Part shown: piece by piece, positions 1 through 9,200 of the stretch
Layout of the letters: every line of letters starts with the position of its first letter
How positions within the stretch are numbered: position 1 is the stretch's first letter
Made by a program: the position numbers and the translations under genes
The notes under the pieces: model-generated
What the model was told of the DNA's origin: nothing
Database searches by the model: none
Seen by the model: the letters and a program-made list of their open reading frames with translations, nothing else
Assembly: GCA_948676835.1 (NCBI GenBank)
Contig: CAPOZU010000002.1
Coordinates: 111,902-175,901 of the forward strand
Length of the DNA stretch: 64,000 bases
From: an uncultured Clostridia bacterium
GTDB lineage: Bacteria > Bacillota > Clostridia > TANB77 > CAG-508
Direction: 5' to 3'

Positions 1-53
1 TTTTTAATGCTGAAATAAAATTTTTATTTTTCCATTTATTATTCATAGCTTAA

Positions 54-521
54 CTAATCCCTTACAATATTTAGTTGTTCTAGAACATTCTCTTCCTTAG
101 CCCTCATTATAATCTTGTCCTCTTCTTTTATATGATCTTCTCCCATTAAATGATAAAAACCATGTACTAACATATAGCTAAGTTCTCTTTCAAAACTATG
201 TCCATATTCTATAGCTTGCTCTTTTACTCTTTCTATTGATATAACAATATCTCCAAGAGCCTCTTCATATTCTAAGTTTTTTAGATTTGCAATTTCATTT
301 TTTTCAAACATTGGAAATGAAAGTACATCTGTTTCTTTATCAATATTTCTATATTGTTTATTTAATTCTCTTATATTTTCAGGATTTGTTAATGTTACAC
401 TGATATATAACTTAAAATCATTCATATTTTCTATTTCAAAACATTTTGTAAGAATTTTTTCTATTAAATCATTCCACTCTTTATTTTCTTCTAATTCTAA
501 ATACTCGATTTCTGCTTTCAT
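54..521 (-). CDS. ybeY: Endoribonuclease YbeY (rRNA maturation factor)
   Basis: This 155-residue protein is the usual length for YbeY, a zinc-dependent single-strand endoribonuclease that acts in 16S rRNA 3'-end maturation and 70S ribosome quality control. The family's three-histidine zinc motif is visible near the C-terminus: H120, H124 and H130 in HGFYHLMGEDH. The preceding ETDVLSFP and LGDIVIS segments are also typical. It is the last gene seen of a minus-strand block that starts with yqfC and yqfD, which is a common chromosomal setting for ybeY in Bacillota. It starts 16 bases after the 397-aa gene upstream, so co-transcription is likely. Confidence 0.95.
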   Translation of the reverse strand: MKAEIEYLELEENKEWNDLIEKILTKCFEIENMNDFKLYISVTLTNPENIRELNKQYRNIDKETDVLSFPMFEKNEIANLKNLEYEEALGDIVISIERVKEQAIEYGHSFERELSYMLVHGFYHLMGEDHIKEEDKIIMRAKEENVLEQLNIVRD

Positions 522-536
522 AAAAACCTCTTATAA

Positions 537-1730
537 TTATAATTTTGTAAAATATCCATCCAAAGTTTTTCTTGAGTTCTTTAATTTTTTCATTACACCT
601 AAATCACATAATTTGTCTTTATAAAATTTTCTTACGTCTGCATATTTTTCATATTCATAAGATGTATCATGCAATTCTCTTCTTAAAGATAATATCTCTT
701 TTTCTTTATCTGAATTTGATTTACTATATGCATCCCAAAATTTTTTATATGCATCTCTCTCAGCTGGTTTATCCCAATAAACTTTTGTTGATAATAATTT
801 AACATTATAATCTTCAATAAGTTTTAATAGCATTTTATAAACTTCTTCTTTTTTCGTTTTTATTTTTGTAGTTGATATTAAATTTCTTGTATCTCTAAGT
901 AATTTATTGTAGCATTGTTCAGCTGCAACAAGTGGCAAAGAGTGTGTAAATAGCACTCTACTTAATCCTAGTAAAATCATATTCTTTTCTAGGAAATCTC
1001 TTTCGTCTAATTTACCAACAATAAATTTCTCATATTCTTCATATTCATCAAGTATTTTTGAATACTTTTCTTTACCTTCAAGTTCTATTTTTATTGGTAA
1101 AACATTTTTTATATAATCTTCTAATGTTAAGAAAATATTTTTATAAATTTCTAACTGATTTATTCTTGTAGCTTTTAGTCCATCAGCTAATTTTACAGAA
1201 TAATTCTTTAATATTCCTTTATATAGGCTATCTATTCTTTCCACATATATTGGAGTATATTTTTTTAATATTTTTTCCTTATTATTAGCAGACAAACTTT
1301 GATAATCTAAATCTAATAAAAATTTTTGTTTTCTATATTTATACTCTAAATATTCTGTTTCTTTTAAATGCACCACATTATAGTAATTTGCAAGTGCATT
1401 TCTTTCAAAATCTGATGCTGTATTATTTTTTACTTTTTTATATATTGAATCCATTATATGTTTATCTATAGATTCTAAATATAATGTAAAACTTTCTTCG
1501 TATCTATTTTTTAGTTGGGCTGTTTTAGTAACATCATTTGCTTGTTCAGAAATTTTGAATTGTTCATAAGCTTTTACAGTACTACTTCTTTTTAAATTTA
1601 TCATCATTCCATTAATACCAATTCTTGTAGGTATTAATAATTTCGTTAAAGTATCTGATACTTTATTGAAAAAGGTTGTATCTTTTGAAATAACTTTTAA
1701 ACTTCTCTCTTCAACCACTTTTATTTTCAC
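537..1730 (-). CDS. Hypothetical protein, 397 aa, in the phoH position
   Basis: I do not recognise this protein. It is a soluble, lysine- and glutamate-rich, mostly helical sequence with no signal peptide or clear membrane segment, and many charged heptad-like stretches (roughly residues 60-240 and 330-380). It lies 8 bases after yqfD and 16 bases before ybeY, so it is almost certainly in the same transcript. In most Bacillota this slot holds phoH, sometimes with the HD phosphohydrolase gene pgpH. No P-loop or HD motif is visible here, so it is not a diverged copy of either. Function unknown. Confidence 0.75.
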   Translation of the reverse strand: MKIKVVEERSLKVISKDTTFFNKVSDTLTKLLIPTRIGINGMMINLKRSSTVKAYEQFKISEQANDVTKTAQLKNRYEESFTLYLESIDKHIMDSIYKKVKNNTASDFERNALANYYNVVHLKETEYLEYKYRKQKFLLDLDYQSLSANNKEKILKKYTPIYVERIDSLYKGILKNYSVKLADGLKATRINQLEIYKNIFLTLEDYIKNVLPIKIELEGKEKYSKILDEYEEYEKFIVGKLDERDFLEKNMILLGLSRVLFTHSLPLVAAEQCYNKLLRDTRNLISTTKIKTKKEEVYKMLLKLIEDYNVKLLSTKVYWDKPAERDAYKKFWDAYSKSNSDKEKEILSLRRELHDTSYEYEKYADVRKFYKDKLCDLGVMKKLKNSRKTLDGYFTKL

Positions 1731-1738
1731 CCTTTCAT

Positions 1739-2923
1739 CTAATTTATTTTAACTTTTGTACCGATATCTTCTTTTATTTCATAAGTTAATTTAACACGCA
1801 TTCCATCTGGCTCTTTAGTTGCTTCTACATCTTTTGTTTTGTTTTCATAATTTGATATATTATATTCATTTTGCATTTCTTCTTCTAATTCTTTTTCCAA
1901 TTTGTCTTTTAATTCAATTTCTGAATATTCTACAAGTTCACTTTTTATTTCTTTATATTCAGTTTTTTTGATTTCGATTGGTAAATAAAAATTAGAAAAT
2001 AGCCTAATTCTATTACTCGAATATATTGTATCATAATTTTCGAAATTTGAAAGCTTTTTATTTAAATTTATTTTAAAATTATTTATACAAATTTCTCTCT
2101 TTATTTCCATATTTCCAGTTTCTACTTTTTTTGTTTGCATAAATTCTTCTTTTTTCTCTTTTTGCAAGTTTATACTACCAGTTACTATTGCATCTGCATG
2201 AACATTTCTATTTCCTAAATGAACACCTTCCATCACTCCTTCAACTAATAGATCTCCTTCTTTTACTTCATCTCCAACTTCTACTCTTGCAGTTCCACTA
2301 TGTACAACTAATTTTGAAATTGTAGCATCACGATTTGCTACAATATTGCATATTTCGTTTTTATCTATAACTTCTGGAGTTTCAATTGATTCTTTAATAT
2401 TTATAATTGCATTTGTTCCTTTTAAAGTTATTCCTATCCAAGAAATATCATCTCTTTCTAGTCTTATCCCATTACTAATTTTATCTGTATCTATTTTCTT
2501 TTTTAATATTCCTTTTGTTATTCCATATTCAGAAACTAATTCTAGAATTTCTTCTTTTGCTATTTTTTCATTACCATTAATTTCTATATTCCAAACAAAT
2601 TTTGTTGATATAAAAATAAAAATTGCAATTACTAAAATAGCAATTGCAAATACTTTTCTTTTTCTATATTTATTTATAAAGAATGGTATTCCACTTTTTT
2701 TATCTATTTTTATTTTACATTTAGTTCTTTTTGCAATATGTCTAATATCTTTAAAATCTGATTTTAAAATTTTAATTTTTAAATATGTACTATTTTCTCT
2801 TTCAATATCAAGTAAGACAATATTATTACTTCTACATATATTTATAAATCTTTCTACAAAAAATCCTTCTATAATAACTGTTACATAGCCAGAAAAAAGC
2901 ATATAAATCCATCTAAAAATCAT
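1739..2923 (-). CDS. yqfD: Sporulation protein YqfD
   Basis: The 394 residues match the YqfD architecture: an N-terminal soluble region of about 85 residues with GYV near the start, one membrane helix at about residues 91-110 (AIAILVIAIFIFISTKF), and a large extracytoplasmic part that continues with VWNIEINGN and ends in a stretch rich in charged residues. YqfD is conserved in spore formers and is made in the mother cell under sigma-E in Bacillus; its molecular role is not settled. It follows yqfC by six bases, the standard yqfC-yqfD pair. Confidence 0.9.
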   Translation of the reverse strand: MIFRWIYMLFSGYVTVIIEGFFVERFINICRSNNIVLLDIERENSTYLKIKILKSDFKDIRHIAKRTKCKIKIDKKSGIPFFINKYRKRKVFAIAILVIAIFIFISTKFVWNIEINGNEKIAKEEILELVSEYGITKGILKKKIDTDKISNGIRLERDDISWIGITLKGTNAIINIKESIETPEVIDKNEICNIVANRDATISKLVVHSGTARVEVGDEVKEGDLLVEGVMEGVHLGNRNVHADAIVTGSINLQKEKKEEFMQTKKVETGNMEIKREICINNFKINLNKKLSNFENYDTIYSSNRIRLFSNFYLPIEIKKTEYKEIKSELVEYSEIELKDKLEKELEEEMQNEYNISNYENKTKDVEATKEPDGMRVKLTYEIKEDIGTKVKIN

Positions 2924-2929
2924 AACAAG

Positions 2930-3211
2930 TTACTCCTCTATATTTTTTCTATTTTCAAAATCTAAACTTTCTATTTTCCCACTTACCAAAATATCATTAT
3001 CTGTCATTTGATTTAGTTTTAAATTAAAACCATTTATATTAATATTTCCTGCTGCTGTACTTATTCTTGCAAAATAATCTTCATATTCTAAGATTCCTTT
3101 AAAGTTTTCGATCATAATTTCATCAAATCCTGTTATTGTTATCTTTGGAATATTAGAAATCACTTCTCTTGGAATTTCTAAAAATTTACTAACTCTACTA
3201 TAATCTTTCAT
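2930..3211 (-). CDS. yqfC: Sporulation protein YqfC
   Basis: A 93-residue protein with the YabP/YqfC family pattern: LEIPREVISNIPKITITG near the N-terminus, then NFKGILEYED and a glycine/asparagine segment ending in LVSGKIESLDFE. The family is involved in spore coat or cortex formation. I choose the ATG at 3211 because an AAAGAGAGG ribosome binding site lies just upstream; a longer reading frame extends to 3265 but has no such site. The gene is followed at once by yqfD. A terminator-like hairpin runs into its ribosome binding site (see 3217-3259). Confidence 0.9.
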   Translation of the reverse strand: MKDYSRVSKFLEIPREVISNIPKITITGFDEIMIENFKGILEYEDYFARISTAAGNININGFNLKLNQMTDNDILVSGKIESLDFENRKNIEE

Positions 3212-3216
3212 AAAAC

Positions 3217-3259
3217 AAAAACCTCTCTTTTTATTTATATATTCAAAAAGAAAGGTTTT
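3217..3259 (-). terminator. Terminator-like hairpin overlapping the yqfC ribosome binding site
   Basis: Read on the minus strand, AAAACCTTTCTTTTT is followed by a short AT-rich loop and the complementary AAAAAGAGAGGTTTTTGTTTT with its T-rich tail. It sits between the DUF4116 gene and yqfC. The 3' arm contains the purine-rich sequence that should serve as the yqfC ribosome binding site, so the same structure could end transcription or limit yqfC translation. Confidence 0.55.
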
Positions 3260-3268
3260 ATTCATAAA

Positions 3269-3799
3269 TTATTCACTTAAAATTGATTTTATATCTTCAT
3301 CTTCTCTAAGTCTAGGTGATATGTATTCTAATACTTTATTTTTTCCTTTGCTAACAGCGGCAATTGCAACGTCTTTATCATCTCTCATTCTAAAACTTGC
3401 ATATTTTAGAATGATTGGTTTATTAGAAACTGCTGCTAAAACAACATCTTTATCATCTCTTAAAGCTTTACTTGCATAATATAATACTTGACCATCATTT
3501 TTACTTGCTGCTAGTAATACATCTTTATCTGCTCTTAATTTTTCACTAGCATAGCAACAAGTCCATCCTGCTTGAGAAACAGCTTCAATCAAAACTTCTT
3601 TATCATTTTTTAATCTATCACTTGCAAATTCTAAAGCTCCACCATCAACTTTAACAGCTGTTAATATAACTTCTTTATCATCACGAATTTGTTCATTAGC
3701 CCATTCAATTAATGTTGGTCTTGTTTTTACTAATTCCAAATAATATTCTCTATCATTTGTTTTCTCTTTTGCTTCTATTTCTTCAGGACTATCTGCCAT
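3269..3799 (-). CDS. DUF4116 repeat protein
   Basis: The 176 residues are built from about five tandem repeats of roughly 25 residues following the pattern DDKEVxLxAVxxxGxxLxxASxxLR, the signature of DUF4116. Such repeats are short paired helices found in bacterial and protist proteins, and no activity has been proven for them. There is no signal peptide or membrane helix, so the protein is probably cytoplasmic and used for protein contact. It lies 11 bases downstream of the broken SipW-like gene, and a hairpin separates it from yqfC. A double cysteine in repeat 2 (TCCYAS) is unusual. Confidence 0.85.
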   Translation of the reverse strand: MADSPEEIEAKEKTNDREYYLELVKTRPTLIEWANEQIRDDKEVILTAVKVDGGALEFASDRLKNDKEVLIEAVSQAGWTCCYASEKLRADKDVLLAASKNDGQVLYYASKALRDDKDVVLAAVSNKPIILKYASFRMRDDKDVAIAAVSKGKNKVLEYISPRLREDEDIKSILSE

Positions 3800-3810
3800 A
3801 AATATTCTCC

Positions 3811-4423
3811 TTAAAAATAAAAATCTGATTTTTTTTCATATCTTTCTCTAGCTAATTTTCTAGAGATTTTTCTTTCTTTTACTCTTATATCATATATCAA
3901 AATTGAAATTAAAGTTATTATACAAAAACTAAAAAATATTTTATTTTTTAATATACTCACAATTTTACCAAATTTAGGCATTACTAAAATTACTTTTCCT
4001 ATAACCTGATTATATGTAACAACATTTTCATCTTCAATATTGTTACTATCGCCCTTAGTAACAAATCCATAATCATCACCTAAGTTTACTATTCTTGAGA
4101 TTCTATGAGTAATAATATTTCCGATTATTATCTGTAAAAGTAATTATATTACCTACTTTATATTTATTACTTGCATATCCTCTTTTTACAATAATAATAT
4201 CATTTACACTCATCTTTGGCTTCATACTTTCAGATGTTACTGTGTAAATAGCATTATTAAAAAAACTAGGAACTTCGTTTGAATTTCCTAGTTCCAAAGT
4301 AATTAAAAATAAACTAAATATCATTGTAAATATTAAAAGTAAATATAAAAATATAGTAAAAATCTTTTTTAATTTCTTATTTCTTTTTACTCTTTTTGAT
4401 ATCACTTCTGGTTCATATCTCAT
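3811..4423 (-). pseudogene. SipW-like signal peptidase, interrupted by a frameshift
   Basis: The first part reads as a type I signal peptidase of the SipW/S26B kind: a basic N-terminus, a membrane helix (IFTIFLYLLLIFTMIFSLFLI) and the nucleophile box TSESMKP followed by VNDIIIVKRG. The frame then stops at 4103 after NNRKYYYS. Moving one base at about 4123 (an apparent extra C on the coding strand) restores GNIITHRISRIVNLGD with the SipW-type histidine, then GFVTKGDSNN, NQVIGKVI and a second membrane helix, ending at 3811. Its length, 613 bases, is one more than a whole number of codons. The ATG at 4423 has a GTGAGG site upstream; the preceding gene's stop overlaps a GTG at 4435. It is either a real pseudogene or an assembly error. 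Confidence 0.8.
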
Positions 4424-4431
4424 TTTTATCC

Positions 4432-6039
4432 TCACTGCTTTTTCATAACAATTGGTTTTACTGTTTCTATGAATTCAATATCATTTAGTTTAAGACCACT
4501 TCTAGAAATATTGCTATTATTAACAATTCTTTCAACATCTGCAATTAATCCTTCTAGATTTTCTTCTAAATCAGCTTCCTCAAGATTAATATTTAATATT
4601 TTATATTTATTTGAAATTATTGAAACAATGTTTGGTTCTTCAACTAATTTTATGTTATTCAGCATTACTTTATATGGTTGATTTATAAAATCTACTAAAT
4701 CTTGTAATTCCATGGCAACATTAACTTCTGGATCATTTTTGTAATGTTCTTTTATTATATTATACGCATATGAATAGAAAGATACAGCAATTTTAAACAT
4801 ATATTTTATTGTACATGTATCATCAACAAATTCTGCAATTCTAAGATTAACTTCAGAATCATCTAATTCCTTATACAAGTTTTTAATTTCTTTTATTAAT
4901 GTATTTGAAGCAACTGGAAATTCATAAATTTTTCTTTCCAATTTTTTTCTAAATAATATAAAGAATGGATTAGATTTTCTTTTTATTAATTTTTTGTTAT
5001 TTTCAGTTTCTTTTAATAATTCTTGTTCTTTCTTATGTATTTCCTTAATTTTGTTATCATGTTCTTCCTTAAATGAGTCTTTTTTCTTGCATCTAGATTT
5101 TAAATCATCTAAAATATATTTGTATTTTTTATATGTATTATACTCTTGAAGAGTTTTCAGTAAATTTCCAAAAGTTTTATCTATTTCTATTTGTCTTTCA
5201 GGAGATGCAGAATAATAGTTTATTGAAAATAATCTTGAATATAAAGAAAGCATTTCCTTATCAGAAAAGTCTTTTGATTTCCATTCTCCAGAAAGAAATT
5301 TCTCAAGTATACTGTTTGAATCTATACTTTTTAAATTTATTAATTCTTCATTTAACTCAAAGTATCTTTTTACCAATCCATTTTTATCTACAGACATACT
5401 TTTTAAAATTGAAATATTTCTATCTTTTTGTAATTTTTCAATTTTCTTAGAATTAATATTATATAAATGTCTTAAATTTAATTGAATATGAGTTACTAAA
5501 TCTGTACACTTCCAATATAATGCATCAAATTTTTCTTTTAATCTAGGCGTATTTAAATTTCCATCAGCAGTTTCTTCAAAAAACACTTTCATATATTCTT
5601 TAGTATATTGACTATAACTAAAATCCTCTGCTGTTAAAGTAATTCCACAATCTTTAAATTTTTCTATAAATAATTTTATATTTATATTTACAGACTCCAA
5701 ATTACCTTCAAAAAAACAATCTAAATTATTATTTATTTTATCAAATTCTAATTTTTCATAAGCAGTATTTAATTCATTAAATAATTCTATATCTTTTATA
5801 TTTTCAATATTTTTTGTTAACTCACCAATTTTTGAATTTTCTACTACATTTATAATATTTTCATATCTTTCATGCATTGCATTAAAAATATCTATATTTA
5901 TTTTTTCTGCCTCTACTAAAAATTCATCAACTTTTTCTAAGTATTTAGAAACATTCTTTTTGGTATTAGTTGGTAAAACACTTAAAACTTCCTTATTTGT
6001 TGAGATATATTGGTCAAACTTTTCTAATATATCACTCAT
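4432..6039 (-). CDS. Hypothetical helical protein, 535 aa
   Basis: Not recognised. It is rich in Lys, Glu, Asn and Ile and mostly helical, with likely coiled coils (about residues 300-350, around KEIHKKEQELLKETENNKK). A short hydrophobic patch, NPFFILFRKKLERK, near residue 360 is too brief and basic for a normal membrane span and could touch the membrane surface. Its start overlaps the stop of a 41-aa gene in an ATGA arrangement, and its stop touches the frameshifted SipW-like gene, so the three form an operon. By context it may serve the surface-export system, but nothing in the sequence proves that. Confidence 0.7.
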   Translation of the reverse strand: MSDILEKFDQYISTNKEVLSVLPTNTKKNVSKYLEKVDEFLVEAEKINIDIFNAMHERYENIINVVENSKIGELTKNIENIKDIELFNELNTAYEKLEFDKINNNLDCFFEGNLESVNINIKLFIEKFKDCGITLTAEDFSYSQYTKEYMKVFFEETADGNLNTPRLKEKFDALYWKCTDLVTHIQLNLRHLYNINSKKIEKLQKDRNISILKSMSVDKNGLVKRYFELNEELINLKSIDSNSILEKFLSGEWKSKDFSDKEMLSLYSRLFSINYYSASPERQIEIDKTFGNLLKTLQEYNTYKKYKYILDDLKSRCKKKDSFKEEHDNKIKEIHKKEQELLKETENNKKLIKRKSNPFFILFRKKLERKIYEFPVASNTLIKEIKNLYKELDDSEVNLRIAEFVDDTCTIKYMFKIAVSFYSYAYNIIKEHYKNDPEVNVAMELQDLVDFINQPYKVMLNNIKLVEEPNIVSIISNKYKILNINLEEADLEENLEGLIADVERIVNNSNISRSGLKLNDIEFIETVKPIVMKKQ

Positions 6040-6161
6040 TTTTCATCAGTACCTTTCATTCTTTTTTCTTTTTCTAAAAAAGCTATATATTCTTCTGATT
6101 TTTTATATAACTCTAGTAGCTCATTGTTACTTAATTCTGAGAATTCAAAATTTTTATCCAT
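6036..6161 (-). CDS. Small hypothetical protein, 41 aa
   Basis: The ATG at 6161 follows a GAAAGGA ribosome binding site. The frame runs MDKNFEFSELSNNELLELY and ends in KGTDEK, and its stop overlaps the ATG of the 535-aa gene by four bases (ATGA). That overlap and the charged, helix-forming composition support a real, translationally coupled gene. It would be the first gene of the minus-strand group 6161-3811. Function unknown. Confidence 0.6.
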   Translation of the reverse strand: MDKNFEFSELSNNELLELYKKSEEYIAFLEKEKRMKGTDEK

Positions 6162-6254
6162 TGTATTAATTCCTTTCAAGAAATTACTAATATTTCATAA
6201 ATATTATATATTAATTTAAAATTATAGTCTATACTTTTTATGTTAAATTTATAT

Positions 6255-6284
6255 AACAAAAGGAGACTATCGTCTCCTTTTGTT
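6255..6284. terminator. Bidirectional terminator
   Basis: A perfect 13-base inverted repeat, AACAAAAGGAGAC ... GTCTCCTTTTGTT, with a 4-base loop directly after the 2702-aa gene. It should end the minus-strand transcript of that gene; its T-rich arm also faces the plus strand. Confidence 0.85.
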
Positions 6285-9200
6285 ATTTTATGATTATATA
6301 TGAATATACATCTCCAATATATTGATATTTTTCCTCCTGAGTTGGTTCTGTATTTTCTTCTGAAATTGTATTTCCATCTTCTGTTTTAGTTGATGATGTG
6401 TCTTTTACATCATACAATGAAACTGTTATTCTATATGTTCCTGTTGGTAATTCCTTTAAATCTTTTAGCTGATAATGTAAATCTACTGTTCTTTTTCCAT
6501 TTGCATCTTTGCTTGCTTCAATCATTTCTTGTGTACTTAGTGCTTCATACTCTATAGCTTTCTTTTCTTCATTCATATCTAAAACACGTTTTAGTTCTTT
6601 GCTTTCATCTTTTGGAACTAAGTACTTTGTCAAATCAACTTCTTCTATGTATCTAGGATTTATATCATTATCACCAGTATAATCTCTTCTTGCCATAGAT
6701 ATTGTTAGATATGGATTTTCTACTGAATATTTGTATTCAATATGTAAATCTAAATCCTTTAGAGTTTCTGAAAGATATCCATTTTCATCTAAGGTTGTTG
6801 ATGTAGCTTTATTTATTATAACTTGATTCTCTGGAATTGTTGCATTTAATCCATATTCATTACTTATAAATGATATTTCTTCTCTTGTTGGATTTGATAT
6901 ATTTTCTTTTCCATTATATACACCGTCTGCTGAAGCAAATACTCTTATTTCAAAATCATATTTATTTGCAAAATCGTTAGTAGTATTTTTTGTATTTATT
7001 ATTACTGGTATTGATGTGTTTGAAAAAATATCAGCAAGTTTTAGTCTTATTATACCATTGTATGGTGTATAAGTATTGTAGCTTTTTTTCTTTATTCCAT
7101 CTATTTCTCTTATTTCTTCAACTTGGAAAGTAGTTCCTTTTAAATCACTAATTTGATTTCCATTTTTATCTAGAACTCTTATTTCAGCTCCAAGCTTTTT
7201 ATCAAAATATTGTGTATTATAAACATTTATTGTTCTTTTTTCTCCTGTTTTATCATCTGTTATAGTTGATTGTGTTACTAATGAAGAATCTATTGTTAAT
7301 ACACTTGTATTTCCAATATATATACTTGAATTACTTGCTTTTACATTTGCAGTAAGTTCAGAATTTGTACTAAATACATTATACACAGTTTTTCCTTCAC
7401 TTTGTTGAGAACTTATTAATCTATAAATAGGATCTGCTGTATCTCCCATCAACTTTATTTCCATTCTAGGATTACTGGTTATTTGACCTTGCTTACCATT
7501 AAAGCTTGCATTTTGAAAATCTACTATAAATATAAAACATTCATATTTGTAGTCACCTATATAATATGCTTTATCTTCATAATTTTTAGTAGCATCTGTA
7601 GTTCCCATACGTATAAACTCATCTAATCTAAACTCTTCTTTTTTATTAATTTCATCTTGCTCAGTAACAATATAATAATAGTATTCTGGATGTGTTTCAG
7701 ATTTATCTATCATAGTAATACTTGTATTTTTTGGAAGTACAGATCCTACATTTATAACTCTATCTGCTTTACTATATTGTTCTTTAGTTATTTCGTCTTT
7801 TCTTGCAAGTTCAAAATAAGTTGAAAAACTACTTTTATCTGTTATATTAGTTGATATTTGTGGGAATATGTCATATTTTGTTCCAGGAGTAGTTACACCA
7901 TTGTATCCTTCTTTTTCTTCCTCTTCTGAGGCTGTTATTTTAATATTGATAATAACAGGTACAATCACATATTTATTATTTGCTGTGCAAGTTAAAGTCA
8001 TTCTTAATTTGTATGTACCAATTTCTCCTGTTTTTAATGTAAGAGTATTAGAATTATATAAATAAAATTCTAATGTTGGTGCCACTGAATTTGGTAAGCT
8101 TCCTGCTAAATATGTATTATCTCCTTTATATGTATCACTTGGACTGTCTGAAAATTTGTAACTTGTATCTTCATTATTTACTTGTGCATGATGTTTTTCA
8201 GGGTTTAGAAGAAATTCTGTACTTGAATTATTTATCCATCCATTATTACTTGTTTTCATTAATAATCCAAAAGTTTTATTAGCAATATCTGGATTAACTT
8301 CTATATTATTTACAGAACTTGTTTCTACAAATTCTATTTGTTTTTCATCTAATCCACTAGATATACTAAAACTATCTAATGTTAAAGTAGCATTTGGATA
8401 TTTTTCTGCTCCTGTTAATTGTTTACTTACTACACCAAGAGTTGAATATTTTGATGCTGTTAAATCCAAATCAATATTAATTATATCTGTAACAAATCCT
8501 GTATGCCAATAATCATATGCTATTTTCTCATCATTAGGTGTTGGCTCAATATACCCAATATGATATCCTTCTGCTTCATAATTTTCTTCGTTAAGTTCTC
8601 CACGTTCTTTAAGTGCTTCTGCTTCTGGAGTTAAATCTTCATATACTGTGTAGAATCCCATTCTTTGTAAATCTGGTGTATGTGCACCTAAGACATATGA
8701 CTGAGTAAAATCTCTATCTTTCCACAATAATTCATCTACTTGATGATTTACAAATTCATCACCATATATACCTTTATCAATTTTTCCTAAATTATCATAC
8801 CTATACTGTCCAAAGAAGGTCATTCCTTTTACTGTTCCATATGTATCACCATTAGCATTTACAACATCTAAATGTTGTCCATTATACATGTATATTTTAT
8901 TATTTCCATTTATATCCAATGTTCCATTTTCTATTGTAACAATTGCTTCCTCATCAATTCCATTTGCTTCATTATTTTTTAAGCTGCTAAATCCAGTTAA
9001 TGCAAATGAACCGTGTTCTAAATATAAAGTAGTATCATTTTTTATAATTAATTCTTTAATATTTGTTAATGAATATAATGTAGTTTCGTGTATATTAGTA
9101 CTATTAGTGTCTCCTAATAATTGTAATTCAGAATTGTTTATTACAACATTTGTTGCTCTTTGAATTGATTTTAATTTTTTAACATCTGTTTGATTTCCAA

